Origin: Pseudomonadota bacterium
Lineage (GTDB): Bacteria > Pseudomonadota > Gammaproteobacteria > Pseudomonadales > Pseudohongiellaceae
Direction: 5' to 3'
NCBI GenBank assembly: GCA_027592275.1
Contig: JAQCKF010000019.1
Location: forward strand, 1-64,000
Length of the DNA stretch: 64,000 nucleotides
Part shown: positions 27,464 to 36,072 of the stretch, piece by piece
Layout: each line of letters begins with the position of its first letter
Numbering within the stretch: the stretch's first letter is position 1
Program-made: the position numbers and the translations under genes
Notes under the pieces: generated by a model
The model's database searches: none
What the model was told of the DNA's origin: nothing
What the model saw: only the letters and a program-made list of their open reading frames with translations

Positions 27464-27669
27464 GCGCGTAAACCCTGGTTTTGACCAAGCGTGACCCCGA
27501 GTCCGGCAGCCTGAACTGATTAGGGCGGATTTATTCCTGTTGGTGTCTGAAATAAAGCGGCGTTTACGCGGTCTTTAAATGACAGAATCCTCCGTATTTG
27601 TTACCTTTTGGCACACAAACTACTAACTTGCTCGCGTATCATCCTTAGCATGATTTGATGGGAGTCAAA

Positions 27670-30594
27670 ATGCGCACTAAAATACATAACTTTCTGATAT
27701 TGCTAGGTTTTATTCTTGTGGCTGGCAGCGCCCAGGCACAGATTCATAAAACCGATCAGATCGAGGTTGAGCTAGTTTCGGAAACCAGTAACGTGGTTCC
27801 TGGCGAAACGCTATGGCTAGCTATTCGGCTGGCCCCTATCGAACACTGGCATACCTATTGGAAATTCGGCGGTGATAGCGGCGAAGCAACGCAGGCTAAT
27901 GCATGGCAATTGCCCGCTGGCGCGAGTGCTGGCGACATCAACTGGCCGATTCCCGAATGGACTCCATTCCCAGGCAGCGATCTGGTTACCTTCACCTATG
28001 AGCGAGAAGTATTCCTGCCAATTCCTGTAACTGTTCCGGCGGACTACAGCGCTTCAAATTTCGAACTACGCACAAATATCGACTATCAGGTCTGCTACGA
28101 GATATGCATTCCGGGCTCGGCTGAGTTTGCCTTGTCGTTGCCAGTCGGCAGTACCGCGCAGATTGATGAGAAATGGCAGCAGGGTTTTGCTCAGACACGC
28201 GCGCTCACTCCAGTGCCGATAGAACAGCACAGCCTGCAGGCCAACTTCAACAGCTTCGATGGCAAGTTCAATGTCATGGTTGAGGCAGAAGAAAATATTT
28301 TCGATGATGTCGACGAGGTCTGGTTCTTCCCAGAGCAGCGTCGGATCATGAAGTACGCACCATTTCGTAAGGTCATCAAAGACGGCAACCGCCTGCAGAT
28401 TTCTACAGACCAGCATCGCCGCTTCGATACCGATCTTACTGAGCTGAATGGACTGCTTGCTTATATCGACGATGATGGGCAGTGGCACGGTTACGATATC
28501 AAGCCTCGATACGCGAACGTGGCTTGGGATCATAGCATCGAAGTAGAACTCCTCTCGGAGACCGCAAACATAGTGCCGGGTGAAACTACTTGGCTAGGTT
28601 TGCGACTACAGCCTGCTGAACATTGGCATACCTATTGGAAGATGGGTGGCGATAGCGGCGAACCTACTAGCGCGAACGAGTGGACGGCACCCGAAGGAAC
28701 GAATATCGGCGAACTGCTGTGGCCGGCTCCGCACTGGCTTCCTTTCTACGACACCGACTTGGTTAACTTCGCCTACGAACAAGAAGTATTACATCCCATC
28801 GCAGTCACTATTCCAGCAGACTACGAAGGCGATACGGTAGAACTGTCAACTTTGGCTTTCTGGAATGTTTGCGAGCAGATATGTATTCCTGGAGAGCAGA
28901 GGCTGAGTATCACGCTGCCGGTAGCGCAATCTCCTGAGCTAGACGCCGGCAACGCGCAGATCTTTGCGACTGCTAGAGAGCAACTCCCAATAATTGATCA
29001 CGATATCAAATCAATCATCGCCGTTGCCGGTGAGCGAGTGAGTCTCGGATTCGAAGCGCCAGATGCAATTTTTTCTGATTACACTGACGCGTTCTTTTTT
29101 CCTGAGCAGCGCCGCATAGTTAAACCTGGCCCGCTTCGAGATGTAAGTATTGCGGGAAATTTGCTGCAGATAACTCACCAACAGCCAAGACGCATGTTGG
29201 AAGACCTCACTGAAGTTTACGGAGTTCTTGTTCTAGAAAATGAACAAGGAGAGCGCACTGCCTACGATTTTCAGAACCCAGCGGCAGACGCAAACTTAAT
29301 TACTATTGCGCCTCTTGCGAACGCGAATAATTCAGGCAGTGACGGTGGAGCTGGCGGCGGACTGCTGCTGTATATGCTATTCGCACTAATGGGCGGTTTT
29401 ATACTGAACCTAATGCCCTGCGTGTTTCCAGTGCTATCGATGAAGGCACTTAGCTTCGCTAAAAACGCCGGCGAATCCGTGCACAAGCAACGCATGGATG
29501 GTCTCGCCTACACCGTTGGTGTGATTGCCGCTTTCGTAGCCCTAGCAACAGTTCTCATCGTGCTGCGCGCCGGTGGCGAACGTATTGGTTGGGCGTTCCA
29601 GTTTCAGCAGCCTTGGTTCCTGGCCTTTATCGTGTATGTGTTCTTCATGATGGCTCTCAGTCTTTCAGGTGTATTTGAGATCGGTACGGGCCTTATGGGC
29701 GCCGGTAGCGGCCTTGCTCAGAGGAAGGGCTACAAGGGTTCATTCTTCACAGGTGTGCTAGCAACGACTGTGGCGACGCCTTGTACCGCGCCGTTTATGG
29801 GGCCGGCACTCGGTTTTGCCTTAACCCAGTCGTGGGTGGTTGCGATGATGGTGTTCGTATCCTTAGGTCTAGGCATGGCTCTACCGATTCTCGTGCTTTC
29901 CTATATGCCGTCCCTGACGAAGTACATGCCGAAGCCGGGCGCATGGATGGAAACATTCAAGCAGTTTATGGCATTTCCTCTGTATCTCTCAGCCCTGTTC
30001 TTCCTCTGGGTGCTGGGTAACCAGGTAGGCGTCATGGGTATGTCGCTGGTGCTTGGCGTGTGTATCTTGCTCGCCTTCGCGGCCTGGATGTATCAGCGTC
30101 GCTTTAGTATGGGACCGATACTGCGCACCGTTAACTATGCGGTGGGCGCTACGGCATTGGTAGCAGCCATGTATCTGATGCAGACGCCTTTCTTGCAGAC
30201 CGTCTCTACAGTGCAAGCAGCGAGTGTGGATGCCGATGGCAACTCTACGCAGAATTACGAGGCCTTCAGCACAGCCCGTTTAGATGAAATACAGGCCGAG
30301 GGTCGACCGGTGTTCGTTAATATGACAGCCGCTTGGTGTATTACCTGTCTCGCCAATGAGCAGACTACACTCAGCACCGAGCGCGTTGCGCAGGCACTTC
30401 TAGACAATGACATCACCTACATGAAAGGCGACTGGACGAACGAAGATCCGGAGATTACCGCGATTCTTGAGCATTTTAACCGTCCTTCAGTGCCGCTGTA
30501 TGTCCTCTATCCGGGTGACAGCAGCAAAGAACCGATCATACTTCCGCAAATTCTTACGCCGGGTATGGTGGCTGACGCCTTTGCCAGCATCTAG
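27670..30594 (+). CDS. DsbD/ScsB-type transmembrane thiol-disulfide reductase with duplicated periplasmic domain
   Basis: A 974-residue electron-transfer protein from cytosolic thioredoxin to the periplasm. ATG 27670 follows GGGAG by 5 nt and opens a signal peptide (ILVAGSAQA). Numbering from the upstream TTG at 27655: two homologous N-terminal domains lie at about 34-285 and 293-545, both with EVELxSET, VPGET, HWHTYWKxGGDSGE and a Cys pair (147/151, YQVCYEICIPG; 406/410, NVCEQICIPG). The DsbD membrane domain follows with Cys589 (LMPCVFPVLSMK) and Cys710 (TPCTAPFMG). The C-terminal thioredoxin-like domain has AAWCITC (895/898). Ordinary ScsB/DsbD proteins have one N-terminal domain, so the tandem copy is unusual. 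Confidence 0.92.
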   Translation: MRTKIHNFLILLGFILVAGSAQAQIHKTDQIEVELVSETSNVVPGETLWLAIRLAPIEHWHTYWKFGGDSGEATQANAWQLPAGASAGDINWPIPEWTPFPGSDLVTFTYEREVFLPIPVTVPADYSASNFELRTNIDYQVCYEICIPGSAEFALSLPVGSTAQIDEKWQQGFAQTRALTPVPIEQHSLQANFNSFDGKFNVMVEAEENIFDDVDEVWFFPEQRRIMKYAPFRKVIKDGNRLQISTDQHRRFDTDLTELNGLLAYIDDDGQWHGYDIKPRYANVAWDHSIEVELLSETANIVPGETTWLGLRLQPAEHWHTYWKMGGDSGEPTSANEWTAPEGTNIGELLWPAPHWLPFYDTDLVNFAYEQEVLHPIAVTIPADYEGDTVELSTLAFWNVCEQICIPGEQRLSITLPVAQSPELDAGNAQIFATAREQLPIIDHDIKSIIAVAGERVSLGFEAPDAIFSDYTDAFFFPEQRRIVKPGPLRDVSIAGNLLQITHQQPRRMLEDLTEVYGVLVLENEQGERTAYDFQNPAADANLITIAPLANANNSGSDGGAGGGLLLYMLFALMGGFILNLMPCVFPVLSMKALSFAKNAGESVHKQRMDGLAYTVGVIAAFVALATVLIVLRAGGERIGWAFQFQQPWFLAFIVYVFFMMALSLSGVFEIGTGLMGAGSGLAQRKGYKGSFFTGVLATTVATPCTAPFMGPALGFALTQSWVVAMMVFVSLGLGMALPILVLSYMPSLTKYMPKPGAWMETFKQFMAFPLYLSALFFLWVLGNQVGVMGMSLVLGVCILLAFAAWMYQRRFSMGPILRTVNYAVGATALVAAMYLMQTPFLQTVSTVQAASVDADGNSTQNYEAFSTARLDEIQAEGRPVFVNMTAAWCITCLANEQTTLSTERVAQALLDNDITYMKGDWTNEDPEITAILEHFNRPSVPLYVLYPGDSSKEPIILPQILTPGMVADAFASI

Positions 30595-30701
30595 TTGATT
30601 AACTCAGTACTTTCTAAAAGGCGTGCATCGCTCACTTGAATCAATTTCAAATTGAGTGATAATCGCCTTCACACTTTTCCCTCTAGCCCTGAACACTTGC
30701 C

Positions 30702-31736
30702 ATGCGAATTCAGCTGCGCTTTCTGATTGCCCTCACTCTAGCTTCGACCTGTATTCTCGGGGTTGCCGCAGAGGAAGTTGACGTGGCCGGCAAATATTCG
30801 GCGGCGCACGCTGCTGCCAATCAGCTACCGCGACTGCATAGTCTGCTGATCAGCCAGGGCGATGATCTAGTCTTCGAGGAGTACTACAACGGGCGAAACT
30901 CATCGCGCCCAGCAAACATGAAGTCTGCCTCCAAAAGTGTAATCTCGGCGCTAGTGGGAATCGCAATCGACAAGGGCATCATCGATTCTGTCGATGTAAA
31001 AGTGGCTGAGTATTTTCCAGAGCTAATCGCGGCGAGTGATGACGTTCAGAAGCAGCAGATCACCATAGAGAATTTGCTTACTATGCAATCGGGTCTGGAG
31101 ACTACGAGCAATAGAAACTATGGCAAATGGGTTCTTAGTGATAATTGGGTCGCGTTCGCTCTCAATCAGCCATTGGTGGCACAGCCTGGAACTCGTATGT
31201 TGTATAGCACGGGTAGTACTCATCTGCTGTCAGCTATTCTCACCAAAGCCAGTGGTATGAGTGCTAAACAGTTCGCGCAAGAAAACCTAAGCTCTCGACT
31301 TGGTTTCTCCATGTCCTATTGGCCTACGGATCCGCAAGGAATCTATTTCGGCGGCAACGATATGGAGATGACGCCGCTGCAGATGTTGGAATTTGGCCGG
31401 CTGTATCTAAACGACGGACTCAAAGATAACGAACAGGTAATCTCCAAGGCGTGGGTAGAGGGTTCTCACAAGCCACGCGCAAGATCGCCGAGAGGACAGG
31501 GCCGTTTTTACGGTTATGGTTGGTGGCTACGAGATCTCGCTGGCATGCAGGTACCCGTTGCCTGGGGCTATGGTGGACAGCTAATCTTCGTGGTGAAGGA
31601 ATTAGACCTAGTAGTTGTTGCTACCTCGGAAAGTACACCAGGTGCTTCGAGGAGGGGGCACCTAGGTAGTCTCTATGATCTAATTGAAGAGCACGTGCTA
31701 TTACCTGCCGCCGCGCAACAGCTAAGCGGCCTCTGA
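30702..31736 (+). CDS. Secreted beta-lactamase-family serine hydrolase
   Basis: A 344-residue class C beta-lactamase-fold protein with a signal peptide (ALTLASTCILGVAAEE). The catalytic SxxK motif is Ser75-Ala-Ser-Lys78. The tyrosine motif is YST (Tyr168, in place of YxN) in RMLYSTGSTHLLSAIL. A GYGGQ segment takes the place of the third KTG-like motif. Such proteins are usually esterases or peptidases rather than resistance enzymes. It follows the DsbD-like gene by 107 nt. The substrate cannot be told from sequence. Confidence 0.88.
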   Translation: MRIQLRFLIALTLASTCILGVAAEEVDVAGKYSAAHAAANQLPRLHSLLISQGDDLVFEEYYNGRNSSRPANMKSASKSVISALVGIAIDKGIIDSVDVKVAEYFPELIAASDDVQKQQITIENLLTMQSGLETTSNRNYGKWVLSDNWVAFALNQPLVAQPGTRMLYSTGSTHLLSAILTKASGMSAKQFAQENLSSRLGFSMSYWPTDPQGIYFGGNDMEMTPLQMLEFGRLYLNDGLKDNEQVISKAWVEGSHKPRARSPRGQGRFYGYGWWLRDLAGMQVPVAWGYGGQLIFVVKELDLVVVATSESTPGASRRGHLGSLYDLIEEHVLLPAAAQQLSGL

Positions 31737-31809
31737 GGGCGTTCGAATAAACATGAAATGCTAACTGCAACAGTACGCGGTTACTTTCAATCTAGAAGGA
31801 GAGCACTCA

Positions 31810-32595
31810 GTGAAAATCAATGTGTATCACCTCGATGCTTTTGCCAATAAACCCTTTGAAGGCAATCCGGCGGCAATCTGCCCGCTAGATCAGTGGCTAC
31901 CTGAGCAGACTATGCAGGCGCTGGCTGCGGAGAATAACTTATCGGAAACGGCATTCTTTGTTCCTTAGGGTGATGGGTTTGCACTGCGCTGGTTTACGCC
32001 GACAATCGAAGTGGATCTGTGCGGTCACGCGACTCTCGCTGCGGCCTATGTCCTATTCGAAGAATTAGACTATCAAGGTGAAGCGATTCGTTTTAGTACG
32101 AAGTCTGGAACACTGAGTGTGGTGCGTAATGGCGATTCTCTTAGAATGGATTTTCCTGCGCAGCCACCACTTCCTTTTGAGTTGCCGATGCAGTTGGTAG
32201 AGGCGTTTGCTACGACTCCGGAAGACTGCTTGAAGTTTGCCGACATCATTGCTGTTTTCCCATCGGAGGAAATGGTGCGAAGTGCTGATCCTGATATGGC
32301 GCTATTGGCCGAGTTGGACTGCCGGGGAATCATCATCACTGCCGAGTCTGCGGAGTATGATTTCATTGCAAGATGGTTCGGTCCCAGAACGGGAATAACA
32401 GAAGATCCTGTTACTGGATCCGCATTTACGCAGCTTGTGCCTTACTGGGCGAATCGCCTTGGCAAGACTGAATTTCGAGCCAAGCAAGTTTCCCAGCGCG
32501 GCGGTGAGGTGACTTGTGAGTTAGTGGGGGATCGAGTGTTGATCTCTGGCAAGGCGGTTCTGTTCATGCGTGGCGTTATCGAAATAGATATTTAG
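31810..32595 (+). pseudogene. PhzF-family isomerase with one in-frame TAG
   Basis: A PhzF-type epimerase/isomerase of about 261 codons in one frame from GTG 31810. The N-terminal half has VYHLDAFANKPFEGNPAAIC and LAAENNLSETAFFVP. TAG at 31966-31968 follows, where relatives have a charged residue (FVPEGDG is expected; one base change from GAG). The frame then resumes perfectly with RWFTPTIEVDLCGHATLAAAYVLFE and later DPVTGSAFTQLVPYW. A ribosome site AGAAGGAGAG precedes the start. TAG is a normal stop in neighbouring genes, so readthrough is unlikely. Confidence 0.82.
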
Positions 32596-32613
32596 ATGAC
32601 TCGATAGGGTATG

Positions 32614-32639
32614 ACTACCTCGCTAGAGCGCGAGGTAGT
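32614..32639. terminator. Hairpin between convergent PhzF and FHA genes
   Basis: ACTACCTCGC (32614-32623) pairs perfectly with GCGAGGTAGT (32630-32639) across a 6-nt loop. It overlaps the last codon of the FHA gene and lies just after the PhzF stop, so it could terminate both. No long T-run follows on either strand. Confidence 0.5.
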
Positions 32640-33306
32640 ATTCGATCTTTAATTTGTTAATTTCGATTACATCGTGGTTATTCAGCTTGACCGCGCGCGA
32701 GCCTACAGCCTCGCCGTTGATCGTCAATAGATTGCTCTCGCTTTCATGATTCAGGCTAACGATGAAGTGGCCATCTGGCCGCTTATTGATCTGAACTATT
32801 TCCGTGCCGGATTTGCCGAGTTTTACCGAAGGCTTCTGCAGCGCCAATTCCTTGCCAGCACCCTTGCCGTTGAGAATCTGTAGCTTTGCTGCGTTCAGAT
32901 CTGCCTCTACGCTACGTGTCATGTTGATCGGTTCATTCAAATTTGGGCTGGGTGAGGTGTTGAATCCTGGTTGGCGCCTAATAAGAATAGTCTTGTCGTC
33001 ATAGCTGGCCGAATTGGATTCGTTTATATAGCGCAGTTCGTGCTTGCCAATTACGATCACATCGCCATTCTTAAGTGGATGTTTCGTAATCGGTTGCCCA
33101 TTTATATAGGTGCCGTTAGTGCTGTCTAAGTCTTCCAAAAAAGAATCGTCAAAAATAGTAAGAAGTTTGGCGTGGTGACCACTGACGGCGAGGTTGTCGA
33201 TACGAACGTCGTTATCATCCTTGCGGCCGATAGTCATAATCTCTTTATCGAGAACGAAATCGTTCAACCGATTTGAGTTAAAACTGAATTCTAATTTGCC
33301 TGGCAT
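32623..33306 (-). CDS. FHA-domain phosphothreonine-binding protein
   Basis: A 227-residue cytosolic protein with a clear N-terminal forkhead-associated domain: IGRKDDNDVRI (Gly27-Arg28), the phosphate-binding VSGHHAKL (Ser42, His45) and LDSTNGTYINGQPI (Asn64). The C-terminal 100 residues form a second, degenerate FHA-like domain (VKLGKSGTEIVQI, LLTINGEAVGSRAVKLNNHDVIEI) without a full SxxH motif. FHA domains bind phosphothreonine, presumably made by the kinase encoded upstream. ATG 33306 gives a natural N-terminus (MPGKLEF) with AGGAA upstream. It is the third gene of the kinase-phosphatase-FHA operon. Confidence 0.9.
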   Translation of the reverse strand: MPGKLEFSFNSNRLNDFVLDKEIMTIGRKDDNDVRIDNLAVSGHHAKLLTIFDDSFLEDLDSTNGTYINGQPITKHPLKNGDVIVIGKHELRYINESNSASYDDKTILIRRQPGFNTSPSPNLNEPINMTRSVEADLNAAKLQILNGKGAGKELALQKPSVKLGKSGTEIVQINKRPDGHFIVSLNHESESNLLTINGEAVGSRAVKLNNHDVIEINKLKIEYYLAL

Positions 33307-33354
33307 GATGATTCCTATCCTCTTGTATTTCTGCATTCTGCGTTCATTCTTTTG

Positions 33355-34113
33355 CTAAGTCTGCATAAGAATGACCGAAATATTGTCTTTGCCGCCGTTC
33401 TGATTTGCTAGTGCAATCAATTTCTTAGCGGCCATATCTAGGTCGCCAATGTTCTCATCGATCGTCTCAGCTATCTGCCAATCCGAAACCATATCGGTCA
33501 AACCATCGGAACAAAGCAGCAATAGATCGTAGGGCGACAACGGTACTTCTGCTGTGTCTACATCAACGTCTAACTTCGTTCCCATAGCTCTGGTTACCAC
33601 GTGTCCGACGTTTGCTCCGCGTGCTTCTCTCTCGGTGTAGAAGCCGCGATCGATTAGATCTTGAACCAAGCTGTGATCCTTGGTTAGGCGCTTTACTTCT
33701 CGGTTGCGGTAGAGATAGAGCCTAGAGTCGCCTACATGGCCTACGTAGATCTGAGACCCAACGACCAGTGTGGCAACTATCGTGGTGCCCATGCCCATAT
33801 AGGCTTCTTCCTCTTCCTGGGCGCGGAATATCTCTGTATTGCTTGAAGAAATTGTATTGGAGATAAATTCCAATAACTGAGAACCAGTTATCGATAAAGA
33901 AGTTTCCTGCAAAAGGAGTTTTTGCAGCTTATCTAGCACGAATTTGACGGCCATATGGGCTGCGACCTCTCCGGCCTTATGCCCACCCATGCCATCGGCG
34001 AGAACCGCAATGCCAAGCTCTTGGTCGAAGCCGATATGATCCTGGTTATAGTCACGGAGCCTTCCCGTATCTGTGTATCCAGCAATTTTGAGTCGTGTCT
34101 GTGTCTCGGGCAT
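33355..34113 (-). CDS. PP2C-type serine/threonine phosphatase
   Basis: A 252-residue PPM phosphatase. The metal-binding motifs are complete: GRLRDYNQDHIG, VLADGMGGHKAGE, GHVGDSRLYLYR, LLCSDGLTDMV and GGKDNISVIL. It resembles Stp/PppA-type bacterial phosphatases that reverse the action of Hanks-type kinases. Its ATG (34113-34111) overlaps the kinase TGA stop by one base (TGATG), which indicates translational coupling. The natural partner is the kinase upstream and the FHA protein downstream. Confidence 0.95.
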   Translation of the reverse strand: MPETQTRLKIAGYTDTGRLRDYNQDHIGFDQELGIAVLADGMGGHKAGEVAAHMAVKFVLDKLQKLLLQETSLSITGSQLLEFISNTISSSNTEIFRAQEEEEAYMGMGTTIVATLVVGSQIYVGHVGDSRLYLYRNREVKRLTKDHSLVQDLIDRGFYTEREARGANVGHVVTRAMGTKLDVDVDTAEVPLSPYDLLLLCSDGLTDMVSDWQIAETIDENIGDLDMAAKKLIALANQNGGKDNISVILMQT

Positions 34114-35690
34114 CAATTTGTCCTGAGTTCTGAAATTTGGTTAATCAGCATATTGTAAACTTCTGGTAGGCTCTGGTTGATCTTTTCCTGCCCATCGAAA
34201 AGAGTGAGATATTGTACAAAAATCAGCAACAACAGTCCGAATAAAAACCCCATTCGGGCACTTATCGGTGATTTATACTGTTTTTTAGATGCGGAACGCG
34301 TAGCTTTTTGCCTGTCGACCACACGTTCTTTTCTATCCCGAGCCCTTCGCTTGCGCTCAGGGCCTTCGTTCGTGAAAGTTTTGTGATGCTTGTTCTTTAC
34401 ATGTTTTCGAAATAACTCGACCGCTCTCTGTAAGCTGTCGACCTCTCGATTTTCTGGAATGGTTGATATCATGTTCGCGATGAGCTGTTGGATGTCATCA
34501 GGCAACTTGGCAAAGGATTTTCGCACGGCAAAACTGGCGTCTTGGCTTCTGCTAGGCAGAGACCCGGTGAAAAGTTGATAGAGGATTACACCAGTCGCAT
34601 AGATATCTGATGCCTTGCTGCGCGACTCGCCTTCAAGGCAATAGAACTGTGAGTTTTCGACTGACGTCAGATCGTCCTCTGTGGAAAAGTCGGTAAGTTT
34701 AACCTGACCATCGGTAGTAAATAGTATATTGGTAGGTCGGAGGTGGCCATGGACGATTCGATTATTGTGAGCAAAGATCATCGCCTGACAAATTTGCGAG
34801 GCTATCTTTAAAATTTCTTGCCAGTTCAGCTGGAATGCCAGTTTGTCATTTAGCGTGCCGCCGCTAAGATATTCTTGTACAAGAATGAAGTGTCTATCGT
34901 TGCGCGAGGTCCCGTGGGTCTTCACTATATTTTCATGTTCTAGCGAGGCGAGTAGATTGCTCGCCTCAAAACCTGCGCTTGAACTTACCTTTTTCTTGAT
35001 AATAAGCAGGTTGTTCCGAACCTTTTGTTGATAGAGATAGACGGAACCTAGTTTGTCTTCACGTGAAATATCCAACAGTAAGAACTTGGATTTAATCTTC
35101 GTGATTCCCTGTTCGGCTCGCTGGCGCTGTTCTTCGTCTAGGTGGGAACCCTGTGAAATTGCTAGCAGATCATTCTTTAGCAGCTCGGCAGTTTTCGGTC
35201 GCAGATCCGGGTCCTGGTTGAGGCAGCTTAGGATGAGTTTGTTTAATTCCGTTTCGATCTCATCGTTTAGGCGAAATGGCTCAGGAAAGACGCCGGTAGG
35301 GATTTTGCCGGTGAACAGCTCATACATGACCACGCCTACTGAGTATAGGTCGCTTCTCTGACTGACGTTCTCAGATGATTCCCGTTGTTCGGGAGACATG
35401 TAGTTATAGGTCCCCATCACAGTGCCTGATGTGGTCTGGTTTGTTAGTTCAATCTTTTCCTCGTAGAACTGGGCGATACCGAAATCTAGAATTTTCACAT
35501 TGCCGTTATTATCGATCAGGATGTTTTCCGGCTTAATATCGCGATGGATTACATTGTTCTGATGCGTATAGGAAAGTGCCTTAAGAATCTGAATTATGAT
35601 ATCGATCTTGCTGGTGTGCGAAATTTCATTAATCTTAGAGGCAGTACCCAGATCGAGGCCCTCTACGTATTCCATCACGAAATAGGGCAT
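34113..35690 (-). CDS. Hanks-type Ser/Thr kinase, C-lobe plus pseudokinase and membrane anchor
   Basis: This 525-residue frame begins with ATG immediately after the TAG that ends the N-lobe fragment. It continues the first kinase: MPYFVMEYVEGLDL hinge, catalytic HRDIKPEN (Asp51), DFG (69-71), GTYNYMSPEQ. A second kinase-like domain follows at about residues 205-430, but its catalytic loop is HGHLRPTN (Asp replaced by His) and its metal motif is DFS, so it is a pseudokinase. A basic stretch (ERKRRARDRKERVVDRQK) and one membrane helix (FLFGLLLLIFVQYL) lie near the C-terminus. Without the N-lobe the first domain cannot bind ATP normally. Confidence 0.88.
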   Translation of the reverse strand: MPYFVMEYVEGLDLGTASKINEISHTSKIDIIIQILKALSYTHQNNVIHRDIKPENILIDNNGNVKILDFGIAQFYEEKIELTNQTTSGTVMGTYNYMSPEQRESSENVSQRSDLYSVGVVMYELFTGKIPTGVFPEPFRLNDEIETELNKLILSCLNQDPDLRPKTAELLKNDLLAISQGSHLDEEQRQRAEQGITKIKSKFLLLDISREDKLGSVYLYQQKVRNNLLIIKKKVSSSAGFEASNLLASLEHENIVKTHGTSRNDRHFILVQEYLSGGTLNDKLAFQLNWQEILKIASQICQAMIFAHNNRIVHGHLRPTNILFTTDGQVKLTDFSTEDDLTSVENSQFYCLEGESRSKASDIYATGVILYQLFTGSLPSRSQDASFAVRKSFAKLPDDIQQLIANMISTIPENREVDSLQRAVELFRKHVKNKHHKTFTNEGPERKRRARDRKERVVDRQKATRSASKKQYKSPISARMGFLFGLLLLIFVQYLTLFDGQEKINQSLPEVYNMLINQISELRTN

Positions 35691-35924
35691 CTAATCTGCG
35701 GTGATTCCGCGGTCTATAACATGAATTATATTCGGATGCGTCAATCTAGCGATAATATAAGATTCGCGATCAAAGCGGTGTCGCGCCTCTTTATCCCGGC
35801 TCAGGTCATTTATTAAGAGTTTGATCGCTACTGGTCGCTGAAGCGACTCTTGTATGCCCCTATAGACATACGCCATGCCGCCTTCGCCGATTTTCAGTAG
35901 CTTTGAATATCCATCTAATTGCAT
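35691..35924 (-). CDS. Hanks-type Ser/Thr kinase, N-lobe fragment (ends at in-frame TAG)
   Basis: A 77-residue frame with the complete kinase N-lobe: glycine loop GEGGMAYVYRG (13-23), VAIK with Lys35, and the helix-C glutamate Glu54 in FDRESYIIARL. It ends DRGITAD-TAG, and the next codon in the same frame is ATG MPYFVMEYVEG, the kinase hinge. So a 603-residue kinase is split by a single stop, probably CAG or GAG to TAG. Reinitiation at TAGATG could make two polypeptides that associate, but a nonsense mutation is simpler. The operon's promoter should lie in 35925-36072, divergent from the permease gene. Confidence 0.8.
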   Translation of the reverse strand: MQLDGYSKLLKIGEGGMAYVYRGIQESLQRPVAIKLLINDLSRDKEARHRFDRESYIIARLTHPNIIHVIDRGITAD

Positions 35925-36072
35925 CAGTTTTCCTGCTTTTGCTGACTACATGCACTTGATTGCTGTCTGATCTCTAGCCTAATGAGGGTGGGCTCATGAA
36001 AATGTGATATTCTTCGCAAAATCACGGTGTTAGAAAGCCAGTCCGAGACCGCGTGCAAGGAATCTACTACAG

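Noticed and set aside
30617-30672. Terminator after the DsbD-like gene
   Set aside because: AAGGCG/CGCCTT flank an imperfect inner stem, but there is no T-run and the pairing is poor.
30702-31736. Antibiotic-resistance beta-lactamase
   Set aside because: SxxK is present, but YST replaces YxN and a GYGG segment replaces KTG. It fits the broad esterase/peptidase group, so no resistance claim is made.
31966-35693. Possible reassignment of TAG as a sense codon, because two genes have one internal TAG
   Set aside because: purL, tadA, hom, thrC, dsbC and recJ all end in TAG, so TAG works as a stop here. Two nonsense mutations are simpler.
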